From: Pogona vitticeps | Taxonomy: Eukaryota > Chordata > Lepidosauria > Squamata > Agamidae | Direction: 5' to 3' | DNA length: 64,000 bases | Assembly (NCBI RefSeq): GCF_051106095.1 | Contig: NC_135787.1 | Location: 174,305,001 to 174,369,000 of the forward strand | Shown: positions 33,856 through 50,134 of the stretch, one piece after another | Layout of the letters: each line of letters begins with the position of its first letter | Numbering within the stretch: the stretch's first letter is position 1 | Translations under genes and position numbers: made by a program | Notes under the pieces: generated by a model | What the model was told of the DNA's origin: nothing | Database searches by the model: none | What the model saw: only the letters and a program-made list of their open reading frames with translations

Positions 33856-36842
33856 ATCTGTTTAATTTCTGTGTTGCACATAGATCGTCAAGCTTGATTT
33901 TTGGTGGATAAGGTGGCCCATTCCCAACACTGCGGATTACTTCAGCCAAACCTCCTCTTTCTGAAAGTCTATGAAATTCCCTATGGACAACTCCATCCTG
34001 CAACACTGAGGCTCCCATGCTGACATCGGGTTAGATTCTGTTTCTGCAGATGTCCTCTGACAGGATCTATTTATCTTAACAGTATTCCCCTCCCCATTTT
34101 TGGAGCCCTTCAGGAGTAGCGTGCTTTAAATGGTGGTGGGGAGCCCACGAATACCTCAAAACCCCAAAATCTAATTTGGAAGTGGATGTCTGACCATTTC
34201 TGGTTTGTTCGTATGTGTACATATGTGTGTATGTTTTGAAGTGTAATTTTGGGGTGTGTGTGTTCATATTTAAGAATGTGGAATCTATAGACACCAGGGT
34301 CTCCCGCGACCAGAATGAGGCCTCAGGATTCCTCCCCCTGAAGTGCCACTCCCGTGGCCCTGTAGCCCAATGGGGAGAGGTTGGAGGGGGTTGGGTAGAA
34401 AAGGAGTGGCTGTAGAGCATGCTTTGGCAAGCCCTTTGGCTGCCTGGGGCTGAAACGCCTCAGCAGTAATTTTGGGGGCCTTCTGCACGTGCTTGCCGCT
34501 CTTTGCAGAAACCGGCGTAGCTTGGAAAAGATGGAGGACAAGGAAAACCAGCTCCCTGGTACCCAGGGGCCCTCAAAGGCGGAAAGCCAAAAGGACCTGG
34601 ACACCAAAACCCCAGCCAACCCCAGAAAGCGGTACATGAGTACAGATTCTGACAATGAGAATATGCCACCTGCATTACTCCAATGCCTGGAAGAACCGGA
34701 AAGATGGATAATATGGAAGCTCCTTTTTATATAGAGAAATCTTCTGAAACACCAGTATGTAATCATTTGTGGAAGGATGGCACCAGAGGGTTGCTATATA
34801 TGATTACTCTATGTATGTGTTTGTTAAAACCCCTCTTTGATTTTTCAGGAACAAGTAAGTGGAACTCCCCTGAACAAAGGCAAGGCCATGACATCCTTTG
34901 TAAGGGCAAGCCTTTATGGAATTCTGAAGCACTGTCTGACTGGCTATATGAAAGAAGCCTGCAAGGGATGCTGCCTAGAAATGTCCGGTCAAGAGGGACA
35001 TGTCTGTCTGTCCTGAAATGCATGCAGCCTTTCAAGAATGCTGGGAACGTTATGTGGAAAAATCTATTTTAAGACTGCTTTCTACATTCTTACATTAGTT
35101 GCTTACCAGCATCATGCTGTCTATATCGCTAGGAGAACCGTGGCATATATGTCTGAGCTTTGTAAAAATGTAACAAATTCTAATAATACCTATTATTTTT
35201 TTAAAAAAAGTTACTGAGAAAATCAGATCAGAGTTTTCTAGAGACTGCGTTAACTGAGCTTAAAGGTTATCATTATAAAACTTTTCTCTGTCAAGCCTGT
35301 AAAATTTGAATAAAAATAATACTTTTGAAAGGTGGCAATTTATGATATTTCATTATATCTGGTTCCACAGTGCTGCTGCATACAGCCTGGGCCTATACTT
35401 ATAAAAGGCATCTGTATCCCCCCCCTTAAGCAGCCTTCAGCAGAATTTGTTGTATTTGTGGGTAAGTGAGAAAAGACAATACAATTATGCAAAGGGGTTG
35501 GGAAAAAAATGTTTAAACACCTGAGGAGGCCTTTTGCTTCCCAGGGAAAACATAATTATTGGCATTATTTTGATACCTAGGGGGAAATGTAGGTGAAAAA
35601 CACAATAATACAAAGAGTTTGGAAAAATATTTTGGCATTGTTTTGCTCCCCATGGAAAACTGTATAAAAAGTGGGGGCCTCTCTAGAGGATCACCACTCA
35701 TTTCCTCTTCTGCCATCAATCTGTTGCTGAGAAGTGCTTCCCGATGGCTGAAAAATACGGCGCATGGAAGTATCTTATTGCTTAGCTACTTCAAATGTAA
35801 GATTTTATTTCAGTGTAGTATAGCTTGTATTCTTTTGCTTGTAATCATGCCTTGTTCGGAGGTTTGGACTTCACCAAGTGAAGCTTTCTTATGCCCCTGC
35901 CCAGAGGTGGGATTCAGCAGGTTCTCACCTATTCTATAGAACCGCTTCCTAAATGTACTATTGGTTCTTAGAACCGTTTGTTGGCCTGAGATGAATGAAG
36001 GAGGAGGGGCCAGGTTACCAGCGACGAGCGAGGGGGAGGGGCACAATTAACTGCCTCCCTTCCCACTCCACACTGAGCCATCTGAGGTGGGATATGGGTG
36101 AGAGAGATAAAGCCCTGGAAAGAGCAGAGGTGTCACTGGGGGAAAAGGGGGGAGGATGAGTCCTTGATGTCACTGGAGGAAAGCCCATGGCCTCGAGGCA
36201 GAGGGGGTGTGTGATTGACAAGGCATGAGGGCAGGACACAGAGGGAAAAAGTTTTGGGGTGAGACCGCTTCAATCAAACAAACAACCATCCTCGTTTTAC
36301 TATGTTTTTTTCAAGTTAAAGGTACCACATAAGATTGTTGCTCTGCCTAGAAACAGTTTTTTTAAAAATCCCAGAGAATATCCAATGCATGAACCAGTGA
36401 CAGTCTCACTGATCCACACAAGCAAGGTATGCAATAGAAAAGTCACTCACACCACAAAGAGATGAAACCTCCAAGCCTCATTTAGAGTAACAAAGAACTC
36501 TTCCTCTTGCCCCAAAACTGACAATTTTGGGAGACAAATGGCACACAGAGATGGCCCACTCTGTTAGAAGGAGGAAGACATCTATCAGTATTTTAACACT
36601 AGTAAGACTTACTATTCTTGAAGGCCATATATCCAGGGCCAAGAAAGGAAAACACATAAACATATCAATAGATAAGGGGAATTGAAACTCTTCTCTCCAG
36701 ACATTCAGACGCATCTTGACCACAAGTCAACATGGGGGGGGGGGGGCGGAGGGACTCCGAGGGGGAGGGACCATCATGAGAAGGCAGCATTCTCCAGAAA
36801 AGACATACATGAGAGCATACTAATCAAGCATTTGTTGATATT

Positions 36843-36885
36843 GGCTGTTGTGGGTTTTTCGGGCTCTTTGGCAGTGTTCTGGACT
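36843..36885 (-). mobile_element. Penelope-like terminal fragment
   Basis: The plus strand ggctgttgtgggtttttcgg gctctttggcagtgttctgg matches the first part of 349-400. Only the outer end is present, inside the hAT element. Confidence 0.45.
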
Positions 36886-37335
36886 AATTGAGGTGGTGGG
36901 GTTGAGGTGGAGTGGCAACAGATTGAAAAGAGACCATACCTTCCAAGCCAGAAGGAAGCGGGGGGGGGGAGAAGAACTCCTCAACAGGTGTGCAAAGGCA
37001 GCCTCCAGGTAACAACAAGCAGGGCTATCAGTCATTTCAGGAGCAGGAAAGGGGATGGAAGCAATTTTTACTGGTGAGCTATAGGGTGAAATAGGAGGTA
37101 AAGGGAAGGAGAGATGTGTCAGTTCTCTGTCAAACCTGGTCATAGGCACCCACTGTGAGGTGTGTGTTTGTGTGTGTGTGTGTTTGGCACATGCCCATGG
37201 TGAGGTTAACAGCAGCAGCATGCCCAAACAGATACACTTATCCAGATATCTTAATCATGTGAGAAGTAGTTGTGATGATAGGCAGTAGGAAGACCACTGT
37301 AGAAGAAACTCTCATCGATCCCACTGTCCTGGGCA

Positions 37336-37443
<108 letters not shown>

Positions 37444-37499
37444 CCATTCGGGCATAGAACCTGTTGTTAATTTATTTGAATCCCACCACTGCCCCTGCC

Positions 37500-38460
37500 T
37501 TTTGTGTCCAAAATCTTTTCAATTCTGTACAGTCTGTCTTCCCTGGTCGTTGATCTTCTGTAGTTCTTCAGGATAGAAAGTCCCGACAGACTTTAAGGAT
37601 AGAAAGCCCTCCCCATCATAATCCGTTAACTGGTATACAGGCCTCTCTGCACCTTTGAGAAACTGATCCACTATAAATATTTCAGTGGTTATATTCTGTT
37701 CATATCCCTTATCAAATACCCCTTCATTTTAGAAATCCTCACACAGTCTCCTTTTTTGAGTTTTTGGATCCTCTTTTTTTGTTTTGGCAGAGGCCCCACA
37801 GACCCTTTCCCAGACAGCCAGAGCATTGTGATGATTCGCATCTACAGGTCTACATTTAATAGTTCTATGAATGCTGTGGTTATAACTTTTAAGGAACTGT
37901 GGTAATACATCCTCATACCTGTAGGAATTATTAGCCATGAAATACTTCCACATTTTTGTTTTTAATGTTCTGTTAAGCCTCTCCACCACCCCAGCATTGA
38001 CCTCATTATTGGTGACAAAATGTTGTATTCTGCATTTCTTGAATAAGCAGCTTACAGGCCTGTTTAGAAATTCACTGCCACGGTCTGTCTGTATTTTGTC
38101 AGGTTTTCTTCCGTCTTGTTTGAAAATAGGATCAAAAGCTTTGGCCACTTCTTTACCTGTTTTGCTTTTGAGAACTTTTGCCCAGCTGTGCTTAGAAAGT
38201 ATGTCGATACATACCAGGATATACTTGTAGCCCTTGTTGTACCGAGCAAATTGTTGCATATCGAACAAATCTGCTGGCCATCGAGCATATACTTTGGAAA
38301 AATTGGTCTTATTTCTTTTAAAATGAACTCTAGCCAGTCTATGCAGTGTATAGGCATCCTGATCAGAAAGCCATTGAGAAACATCCCTTGCCTTCAATGT
38401 TTTGATCTGCTTTTTGGCTTCCCTAAATAGAGGGTTCAGACCATCAAAACTCCCCACTGA
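37500..38460 (-). mobile_element. Polinton-type integrase fragment (part of the 34275-39445 fossil)
   Basis: A minus-strand open frame of 242 residues (38457-37729) matches the DDE-type integrase of Polintons/Mavericks: WPADLFDMQQFARYNKGYKY, KIQTDRGSEFLN and VVERLNRTLKTKMWKYF, followed by SYNHSIHRTIKCRP. Coding-like sequence resembling the C-terminal chromodomain-like part (VYQLTDYDGE) lies beyond it, to about 37500. This protein would insert the element into DNA. As part of a collapsed element it is counted as a fossil. This type differs from retroviral integrases in the WxADLxDM and QTDxGxEF spacing. Confidence 0.8.
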
Positions 38461-38497
38461 TGAGGGGGAGTGTGATTGTGTAAAATAGGTCTTCTGC

Positions 38498-38899
38498 TTG
38501 TTCTTGTTGTTTAGTCGTTAAGTCGTGTCCGACTCTTCATAACCCCATGGACCAGAGCACTCTCCTGTCTTTCACTGCCTCCCGGAGTTTGGTCAGATTC
38601 ATGTTGGTAGCTTGAATGGCACTGTCCAACCATCTCGTCCTCTGTCATCCCCTTCTCCTCTTGCCTTTACACTTTCCCAACATCAGGGTCTTTTCTATGG
38701 AGTCTTCTCATGAGATGGCCAAAGTATAGGAGCCTTAGCTTCAGGATCTGTCCTCCCAGTGAGCACTCAGGGTTGATTTCCTCCAGAATGGATAGGTTTG
38801 ATCCCCTTGCAGTCCAGGGGACTCTTAAGAGTCTCCTCCAGCACCACAATTCAAAAGCATCAATTCTTCGGAGGTCAGCCTTCTTTATGGTCCAGGTCT
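38498..38899 (-). mobile_element. RTE-BovB LINE 3' fragment, nested in Polinton
   Basis: The minus-strand frame has RRIDAFELWCWRRLLRVPW, GGQILKLRLLYFGHLMRR and ends with the BovB tail (tcgtgtccgactcttc reversed at the plus-strand start). It is flanked by a perfect 12-bp target duplication taggtcttctgc (38486-38497 and 38900-38911). It is 5'-truncated. Confidence 0.92.
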
Positions 38900-39834
38900 T
38901 AGGTCTTCTGCAGACCTGCATTTTCTTCTTAGATTTTCTGGGTCTTCAGGCAGCATCCCCCTGAGACTTGCAGGGGGTCCTAAGGGGCACAGGGGCAACC
39001 TTGGGGGCACAAGTGCCTTTTGGCTTTCACCATCGCCTTTTGGCTTTCTGCCTTTGGGGGCTCCTGGGTACCAGGGAGCTGATTTTCCTTGTCCATCTTC
39101 TCCAAGCCACACCAGTCTCTCCAAAGAGCAGCAAGCACATGCGGAAGGCCCCCAAAACCACTGCGGTGGCGTTTCAGCAACTGCTGTGGAGTTTCAGCCC
39201 CAGGCAGCCTACAACCACCCCTTTTCTACCCAACCCCCTCCAACCTGTCCCCATTGGGCTACAGGGCTGCGGGGGTGACATGTTATTTCAGGGGGCCAAT
39301 CCTGAAATAAATAGCATAAATCCTGCGCTCTGGTCATGGGGGATCCCGGCATCTATGAACCCCTCCTATAGGCCCACGGTGGCCCCAACAACCCCCTATG
39401 TCACCCTAAAGCCCTGCCCACCCTGGAGGTGGGCCCCGGATCAATTATTGACCCTTTGTCCTGCCTCGCAGGGGCGGCGCACCTGTCAAAAGTGATTTTG
39501 ATGAATGCTAGATAGTATTACTACTATCAAGGAACCAGAAGTGCACTGGACTGGGCCAATAAAAGAGTGCATCTCACAGTGGTTCTCCAAATGTTACTGG
39601 AGTGATGCTCCCATCATTCCTCAATGTTGGCTATGCAAGCAAGAGTTAATGTTCAACAACATCTGGAAGACCAAGGCTTATCCTGGGAATATCACCTCAT
39701 ATTCAGGAATTTTTCATTTTTTCAGGAATAGAACATCAAGAGAACATCAGTACAACAAGTCACAAAACCATTTGCAAGCTCTCTCTTTTGCAACCATCAG
39801 ATTTGACCCATGAGGTGGCCTATCTTTAGGGACA

Positions 39835-40045
39835 CTGGAACCTACACAATACTGAGTCAGGTGATTAATCCATCTGGTCTAGGATTGTCAACACTGGCTG
39901 GCAGCAGCAATCTAGGGCTTCTGGCATGATTTTCTTCTAGCCCTACCCAGAGATCCCTGTGTTCCCATCGAGTACTAACCAGGTCTGATCATGCTTAGCT
40001 TTCAAAGATCAAACAATATCATATGTCTTCAAGGTGGTACTGTGT
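39835..40045 (-). mobile_element. 5S rRNA-derived SINE (SINE3 type)
   Basis: The minus strand from 40045 reads accaccttgaagacata...tgatctttgaaagctaagca then gacctggttagtact, a diverged copy of the front of 5S rRNA, including the internal promoter region (agctaagca, ctggttagtact). It leads into a SINE body (ctgctgccagccagtgttga) and a tail (ctgactcagtattgtgtagg). The 5S part is too changed and truncated to be an rRNA gene. Body and tail are shared with the tail at 8018-8075. Confidence 0.8.
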
Positions 40046-41934
40046 CACATAATTTAGGTTTTAAGACTATGAAACACATTTTGCTTCCTTTTTCCATACA
40101 GTAAATGTTTAAATGGACTGACTTCATAATGCTCATGGATGTCATTGCAAACAAATTTACAGATTAGTAAGAAAAGCTATGACCCTTGGAAGTATATGTG
40201 AACTGATATTATTGTTGCTACATATGAAATGGGATCCCTATCCCAAATTTGATTTAGCTTTTGTTGCATCACATAAGAACGAAAGCTCTCTTTCATTTGT
40301 CACTAAGGGTGATAAATGCAGAGAATTTATACATCACTTTTTGGATTTGAGAAACCAATATTGCCTATTTCTCAGAATCAGAGGGCTGTCTTCTAAAATT
40401 AAATATTGGAAAGGTTGATATCTGAATTGTCAGTTTTCATACATTAGTGTATATCTAGGCTGAGTCACAGACAGAGATGAGTCATCGCTAAGGAATAAAG
40501 CTGGGGTTGGTTGGCCCAATCTCCAGCCTACAATACTGGTTAGAAGATGCTTCATGCCTGCTGTAAAACCTGCTTTTATAGATGTAAAACATCTGTAAAA
40601 GACCTGCTTTTTCATAGATCTAAAATATCTATGAAATATGCAGGAGCCCTGTCCCTTTTTGCATCTGGCTACTTTCACTTACCTTGAGAACCCTATCAGC
40701 ATCAATATAAGTCAGTTCTGACTTGGCAGCACGCAACAACAGCAAACTTCACTGTATGAATCCAATGGTATTCAGGGTTTTTTTTGTTTTTGTTTTTTGC
40801 ATCCAATCTCTGCCTCTGTGTCTTCAACAGCAGTACGTAGCAGGGAATACTGCTTCCCAGCTGGACCAGAGAGCTGTATTTTAATTCCAACTGCATTTAG
40901 CAGCCTGTTGGCACAGGTCAGTTGAAAAATTGGGACCCTTACTGGGATACTGATTGTGTAAAGCAGAGCTGAGCAAAGTAGACATCCCCAGATGTTATCG
41001 GACTGGTATTCCTATCACCTCTAGCCAACATAGTTAGGGGTGAAGAACGTTGGGAATTGCAGTCCAATGATATTCGCAAGGCCACCGTTTGCCCACCCTA
41101 CTATGAAAACTATTTAAAAATCTTTCTGTTCAGTTTGTTTCATGGCCTGAAAAAGGGATGGCCAACTTGCAGGGGCATTCTGCTGAGATTGTCCCAATAT
41201 GTTTCAAAGCCTTGGACTGTGAACATTCCTAGATTCAATCCGTGCCATATCAAGTTAGGAGAATTAGGCAGATTATGAAAAGTCCTTTGCTTTTAAATAA
41301 GAAGCTTGGAGTAGACAACATGGGGTTGAGTCAGCATGGGAAGTTCTGGGAGTTGTGGTCTAGAAAAATAACTTTCCCAAGCAGCACCTTAATTTCTACT
41401 TTCTCCAAAGTGCCATACTGATCTGCTGTGCAACAAAGAAAGTGAATGAGGCGAAGGGTTTAACCTGTTTTCAGGGTGATGCACTAGTACATTCTCTTGC
41501 ATTATGTAAAATTAAGATGCAAGTTGCTCATTTTCAGACCACGGATAAGTGAAACTGCAAATACTGATCCTATGGATATGGAGGTCCTACTATATTTTTG
41601 CCATTCCTGCTATCTTATAGTTGCACCTCCTGAGCATCCTTTGTCTCTGCTGACTCACTTTCACAGATTTCCTCTGAAGCTCATGTTTCTAGTTTCCTCC
41701 AATGGTTCTGGATCACTTCTTTTTCTAACTCTCTTGTCATACCCTGTTCTCTACAGAATGCTGCCTTTTCTGGTCTCTTTTTGTCTTCCTTCTCCTGTTT
41801 CTCTGCTGCCCTGCTCTTTCTGAAATCTGATGTGGTCAGAGATTTAACTGGTGACCCTAAACATCTGTGCTATGAAGGCAGTATAGAAATTACTTGCAGG
41901 ATCTCCAAATTCCTTTGTGCTTTACAAGTCTAGC
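40046..41934. other. Intergenic, minor repeat scraps
   Basis: A Sauria tail scrap lies near 40705-40730 (ataagtcagttctgacttgg), and a palindromic MITE-like block near 40980-41070 (catccccagatgttatcgg ... gggaattgcagtcca). No gene is seen; the 108-residue frame at 41497-41823 has no recognised domain. Confidence 0.4.
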
Positions 41935-42165
41935 TGGCTGGATAACTAGTGAGTTAGGCATCTGGTTGTAGAGCCAACGGTTGAGAGTTCAGTTTTCCAG
42001 TGTGATCCCAGAAAAACCAGCCTGTGTGGCCTTGGACAAGCTGCACAATTCCAAGCTGACCCCTAGAAGAAGAGGATGGTCAACCACTTCTGAGGCCTCT
42101 ACCTAGAAAAGCCTGGAAGAGGTTGCCATCAGTCAGAATTGACTTAATGGCACACAGTTACCAGG
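41935..42165 (+). mobile_element. Sauria-type SINE
   Basis: The head ctggctggataactagtgag, body gcctgtgtggccttggacaa gctgcacaa and tail gttgccatcagtcagaattg acttaatggcac align with 7198-7439. Confidence 0.8.
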
Positions 42166-42439
42166 TCTACTAAGTATGCAGTACCTTACTTATAGACTGC
42201 TCTGCTGCAAGAGAAATAATTGTCCTGAGTTAAAGCTTCCAGTGCAAGATTCAGAGGATTCCTCTGTTTTCTGGCAGAAATCCTGTGGCCCACTCAGGGG
42301 TCAAGGACATAGACTAGGAGCTCTAGGAGATAGATCTGGGACTCTGGGAAATAAGTTGAGGGCTAGGGTTCCACACCCCTGGACTTGTGTGCTATTTGGT
42401 GGTCTGAGGATTTGAGGAAATTATCCTCTTTAAATTGGC

Positions 42440-43010
42440 ACATACCAACAATGGAATCAAGTTCAGCAGCCAGACTACTGACTGGGGCTACTTATAGGGA
42501 GCACTGGCTACCAGTCCATTTCCAGCCCAATACAATGTGCTGGTTATTACCTATAAAGCCCAATACAGCTTGGGTCCAGGCTAACTGAAGGACCGTTTCT
42601 CCCCATATGAGCTGCTTTGGCATTTGAGATCCTCAGGGGAAGCCCTCCTCTAGGTCTCATTGCCAGTGCAGGCATGGCTGATGGGAGAAGGCTTTCTCTG
42701 TGGCAGCTCCCAGATTATGGGATGCTCTTCCTCAAAAGATCACGCTGCTCCCTCCACCTTTTATCCTGAACAGTTTAAGACCCATTTCTTCAGGCAGGCT
42801 TTTAACAAGGTGTTTGCAATCCAGAATGCCTTCTTAGAGTTAAGATAGTTTGAAATGTTTGCATTTAATGATTCAATTGTATTTTAATTACCATGTAGTT
42901 TAATTGTTTTTCAAACCTTTAACTTATGTTTATAATTCTATTCTTTTTAACATTGTGAGCTGCCTTGGGTCTCCCTTATTGTGAGAAAGGTGGCATATAA
43001 AACAAACAAT
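42440..43010 (+). mobile_element. L2-type LINE 3' end, older copy
   Basis: Shares the order of 28530-29215: actggctaccagtccatttc, acctataaagcccaatacag, agctcccagattatgggatg, catttcttcaggcaggcttt, then gtgagctgccttgggtctcc and a short A-rich end. More diverged, with interrupted frames. Confidence 0.75.
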
Positions 43011-43799
43011 AAGTTTTTTTCCACTTCAATCTACCCTTTAAATGGTGGACAAATTTTAATTGCAGTTAAGTTTTCTAATAAGATTTTTTTGTCCTTGGTC
43101 CAGTTGGCATAGTTGTATCTCTCATCCCCTTAAATTAGGCCATGCTTCCTGATGAGGTATATTGTCTGATATTTCTACACACTTTTGAAGGAGTAATATC
43201 TTAATACAAAGGTCATATAATATGTTAGCTTACACAGGCTTCTGGAAACATGAAGCTTTAAAAAAAAAACTTCACCCAGTGATTCAAAATGCTTCTTAAT
43301 CTGCATGAGAGATTTGTGAGGGGCAGGTAATTAATTCCCTTCTGGTTTTCCACGTGGGAATATTGAGTATGTGGGAACGTGTGTTCAGGATGATTCTCTT
43401 GTGAAAGTCTGGGCCACACTATTGTCCATGTGTGTAAATGTACCATAATTTAGTGATTTGTGAAAACAGTCTCATGACTTGTGTGTGATGGAGATCAGCA
43501 GACTTAAGAGCATGTTTGCATCTTGGCATTTCAACTAGCTTATGTATCTGCCTGTATAAATATGTGAGTGCAGGCATGTGTGTGTGTTTATGTCCCCAAG
43601 TGCAATAAAGTGGCTGAGATATTTAGGTGTCACACTGTGTTTATCCTATCTGGAGGGCATGGTGGAATCCAGTTAAAAAGACCAGTGGGTCCTTCTTTCT
43701 GCCTCCCATTTAGAAAGGACGAAGCAAGGCATTTTCACGGAAGGAAGGAGTGCAGTTTATCTTTAAGGAGGCCAGAGAAATAAGAAATGAAGCTCACGT
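43011..43799. other. Intergenic, nothing recognised
   Basis: No gene or repeat family is seen before the GC-rich TMEM178B island. Confidence 0.35.
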
Positions 43800-45320
43800 T
43801 GCATGGGTGACATCACTACCTCTTGGGCTCGGCGGCGCCCTGTCTTCTCGGACTGGAGGCTTCATCCAAGGGTGCAGGGTGGCGTGAGGTGCGATGGAAG
43901 AAGGCGGCACGATTCCCGGGTGAGCGGAAGAACTGGGAGCCGCTCTTTGCTCGGGAGATTGGAGGATGGGAAACTAAAACGGCATCACAGCAGCCCCATC
44001 CACCATCGCCACCGCCACCACCTCTCTCTCCCAGGGCAGGGCAGGGCCAGGCCATTTCAAGGCTGCCGGGTGCTGGAGCTCGCCTACAGATCCCTCCGTT
44101 TCGGCGACATGGGTGAGTTATTCCCCTCGGAGAAGCCAGGGCGGGCTGGACGGATGGATCAGAAGCGATCCAACCAGCAAGCAAAATGTCTGAAGCGCCT
44201 CTCCAGCTGGTGAAGGCGGCACCGTGGCTCGCGTCGAAAAAACAAAAAGGAGAAACGGAGGCGAGGAAGGTCTCTGGACTCCGGATGGTGGATCAGGCCT
44301 CTCTCGGGGGGGACCAAGGAATGGTGCAGACCGCGAGCTGCTATTGACAAGCAGCTTTCCCCCACCCCTCCCCCCCTCGCATGGACTTGAATTGCCGGGC
44401 TTGGATTAATTAATTTATTTATCTCTCCACCGCTCTCCTTCCTGCCCAGCCTCCTTCCCTCCCTCGACCGCCGCTTACCATCGGTTTGGCAGCGAGCGGG
44501 GGGAGGAAACCGTATCCCCGCCCGCCGGTGTCGATCCCCGGACGCGCGCCTGTATTACACACGAGACCTGTGTAAATAGAGGTTGCCTGGAGAATCTTTT
44601 GCAGGAGAAGCCCGAATCTAAAGAAGACTCAGCAGGAGAGAAGAGGGAGAGAGAGGCTTGACAATAGCAGGAAGGGGTGGGGAGGAGAAGGCGAGCCCGC
44701 ACAAAAGAATCCGGGGGGGGGGGGGGAGGCTGGCGCTGGCGAGAGGAAGCTGCCGCTGTCCGTGGTGCTGAACCGCCGCGCTCGCCCAGCCTCCCGCTCG
44801 CCTGGCCCCTCTCGCTGTTCGCCTGCCTCCGTCTCATCCCAGCCATTTGCCGCCGCCGCCGCCACACACGACTCTCCGGGAAAGCCGACCGAGGCGAGGC
44901 TGCCCTCGGTGCGTTTGCTGCGGTGCGAGGGAGGCTCTTCTGCCGGTAAAGCCAACTCCTACCCCCCCCCCCAGCCCTCACCGGAGATCTTGGTTGGCTT
45001 CTCAGCCGCACGTTGCCGGGAGCAAGCAAGCAAACAAGCAAGCAACCAAGCAAGCAAGCAGAGGACCAAAACAAGAGTCCTGTGGGATCGGTTGGCGGGC
45101 TCGGGGAGAGTCCAAGCAGCAGCGGCGGGTGCTGGGGAAAAAAACAACAACAACACCCAGCACACTGGGATGTCAAGACTTTCTTACTGCAAAGCTACCG
45201 GACTTCGGGGGCGAGGAAAGGACGCCAGCGGGCTCCCCTGTTGAGAAACGGAAGCGAAATCTGGGGGTGTTGTTGTGTGTAGTAGGCTGCCGTGTGTGAC
45301 TGAATTAAGATCAAGACTTC
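43800..45320 (+). promoter_or_regulatory. TMEM178B: CpG island and probable TMEM178B promoter / 5' leader
   Basis: About 1.5 kb of CpG-rich DNA (ccgccgccgccgccacacacg, gggcgaggaaaggacgccag) directly upstream of TMEM178B exon 1. No TATA box was identified, and the start site cannot be fixed by eye. The 730 bp between the island and the ATG at 46048 would be 5' leader or a leader intron. A donor-like ATGG|gtgagt occurs at 44109-44116. The long reading frames here, on both strands, come from low stop density in GC-rich sequence. Confidence 0.6.
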
Positions 45321-46038
45321 CTTCTTTTCCACGTATGTCGCCCGCCCTTTTCTTTCTTTTTTAAAAGAGAACAACCGAACCTCTCAACCGTGACCAGGAT
45401 TCGGTTTATCAAAGCATAAATACCGCAGCTAATCCCAACTATTGGCAGCATCTTGCTGTTTAGAAGCAAGTCGACAGGCAGCTTTAAGATTTGAAGGGGC
45501 CTTTTTTTCCGTAGTGGTGGTGAAAGAGGACTTTGATTCTCAAGAGGGGTTTCTTCTTCTTCTTGGATGGACGGATAGAGGTGCCTCGATCAAGCCACTT
45601 CCCTGGTGTATGCCAGTGAGTGAAAAACTGGAAGTGCTGAATGGGTTAATCCAGATGGCCAGACACAAGGAAGAACTGCTTACTGACCACTGATGACTGT
45701 TTCCCCAAGACACTTTTGCTTGGCCTGGTTTGGCCACCGTATTGACTGAAGTGGGAAGCTCAGAATTCCTGGCGAGTTCGCCCCACCCTCACCAACTTCT
45801 TGTCCATTGGAGAAGTGAATGAGAGCCTGGGGTTTCTCCAACGGGATCAGAATTGTACCCTCCCCCTCTTCCAATTTCCGCTTCGAGTTTGATGGCTCTC
45901 CATTTGCTTCTATGTGATCATTGAAGGCAGTCACGGTCCCTTTGTGGTACCTGCCCAAGAAGGGAGGTTCCTCTTGGTGGTGCCAGGTCAAAGGGCATTT
46001 GCCACCTCATGAAGACGATACCCATGGTGTTTCTGTGA

Positions 46039-49080
<3,042 letters not shown>

Positions 49081-49084
49081 CTGG

Positions 49085-49385
49085 GTCAGTGGAGTTTGGT
49101 CCTCCAGATATTGCCAGAGTACAACTCCCATGAGCCTTAGCTAGTATAGATAGTGGAATGTTGATAGTTGCACTCCAGTTCCATCTGAAGGGCTACACTT
49201 TGAGGAACATCTGGCCAACCACTCATCTTGGTTACAGCAATTTGTGATTCTTTAATGGAGGAATGGGAAGCTGAAAAGTTGTCTCTGGACTGCAACACCC
49301 ATCATCCTTCACCATTAATTATGCTAGGTAGAACTGATGGCAGCTGTAGTCCAACATCCAGAGGACCATCCTTTCCCCTGCCTAT
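49085..49385. repeat. Two worn palindromic MITE remnants
   Basis: 49085-49215 (ccagagtacaactcccatga, then gttgcactccagttccatctg) and 49270-49380 (ctggactgcaacacccatca, then ggcagctgtagtccaacatc) each have arms that are inverted copies of the actacaactcccat motif. They resemble hAT-type MITEs, but the ends are lost. Confidence 0.45.
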
Positions 49386-49990
49386 TTATGAGGAGTGCTA
49401 CTTGTGGCTTCCTTTGAAAATGTGCAGAAACATCAGATGGTCCCTAGTGCAAGACCTAGACTTTTGACTGGAGCCACTTATCATGAATATGTGACTCTTA
49501 TTTTTGCTAAATGTTTATCTCCTTCTGGTTTGTTTATACAAAGTGAGGGTAATTACTTTTAAAGCATTAGTGAATGAGGACCAGGATCTCTAAAGGATGT
49601 TTGCCTCATGTGAACCATTCATGAATATCAACTGGAGATGCTGTCCTTTCCATCTGTCAAAATCTGAATTACATTTAGCTGGAATGTGCAAGAGGACCTT
49701 TTTGTAGTTACCCTTAGGTTCTTGAACTCCTTCCAATAGAGGCCTATTGTGGCTCCTTCCTGATGGCATACAACCTGCTGGCAAGTAAATTTTGGCATGC
49801 AACATTCCAAATTGTTGTTTTGAACTCACTGATGTTTGAGGTTTTTCTAGAGTTCCTTGATTTCCTTCTGCCCTTTACCTTGTTTTAATGGAAACCTGCT
49901 GCTCCCATTCTAGCTATTCTGCTTTACAGTGCCCATAATATGTGACTCCTGACCATGTAGCTTGAGTCTTATTGGAGTCATTATCTAAAA

Positions 49991-50126
49991 CAGTGGTTCT
50001 TAACCTTTGTTACTCGGATGCTTTTGAACTGCAACTCCCAGAAACCCCAGTCAGGACAGCTGGTAGTGAAGGCTTCTGGGAGTTGCAGTCCAAAACTCCT
50101 GAGTAACCCAAGGTTAAGAACCAGTG
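49991..50126. mobile_element. Palindromic hAT MITE, 136 bp
   Basis: The ends cagtggttcttaacc and ggttaagaaccagtg and the arms aactgcaactcccagaa / ttctgggagttgcagt are inverted. It is flanked by a perfect 8-bp duplication atctaaaa (49983-49990 and 50127-50134). Differs at only two positions by eye from 60592-60727. Confidence 0.92.
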
Positions 50127-50134
50127 ATCTAAAA

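Noticed and set aside
39961-40045. Possible 5S rRNA gene on the minus strand
   Set aside because: Only the front part is present, with many changes, and it runs into a SINE body.
44475-45176. 233-residue minus-strand frame over the TMEM178B island
   Set aside because: Low stop density in GC-rich DNA, low-complexity Ser/Arg/Pro composition, no domain, overlaps other frames.
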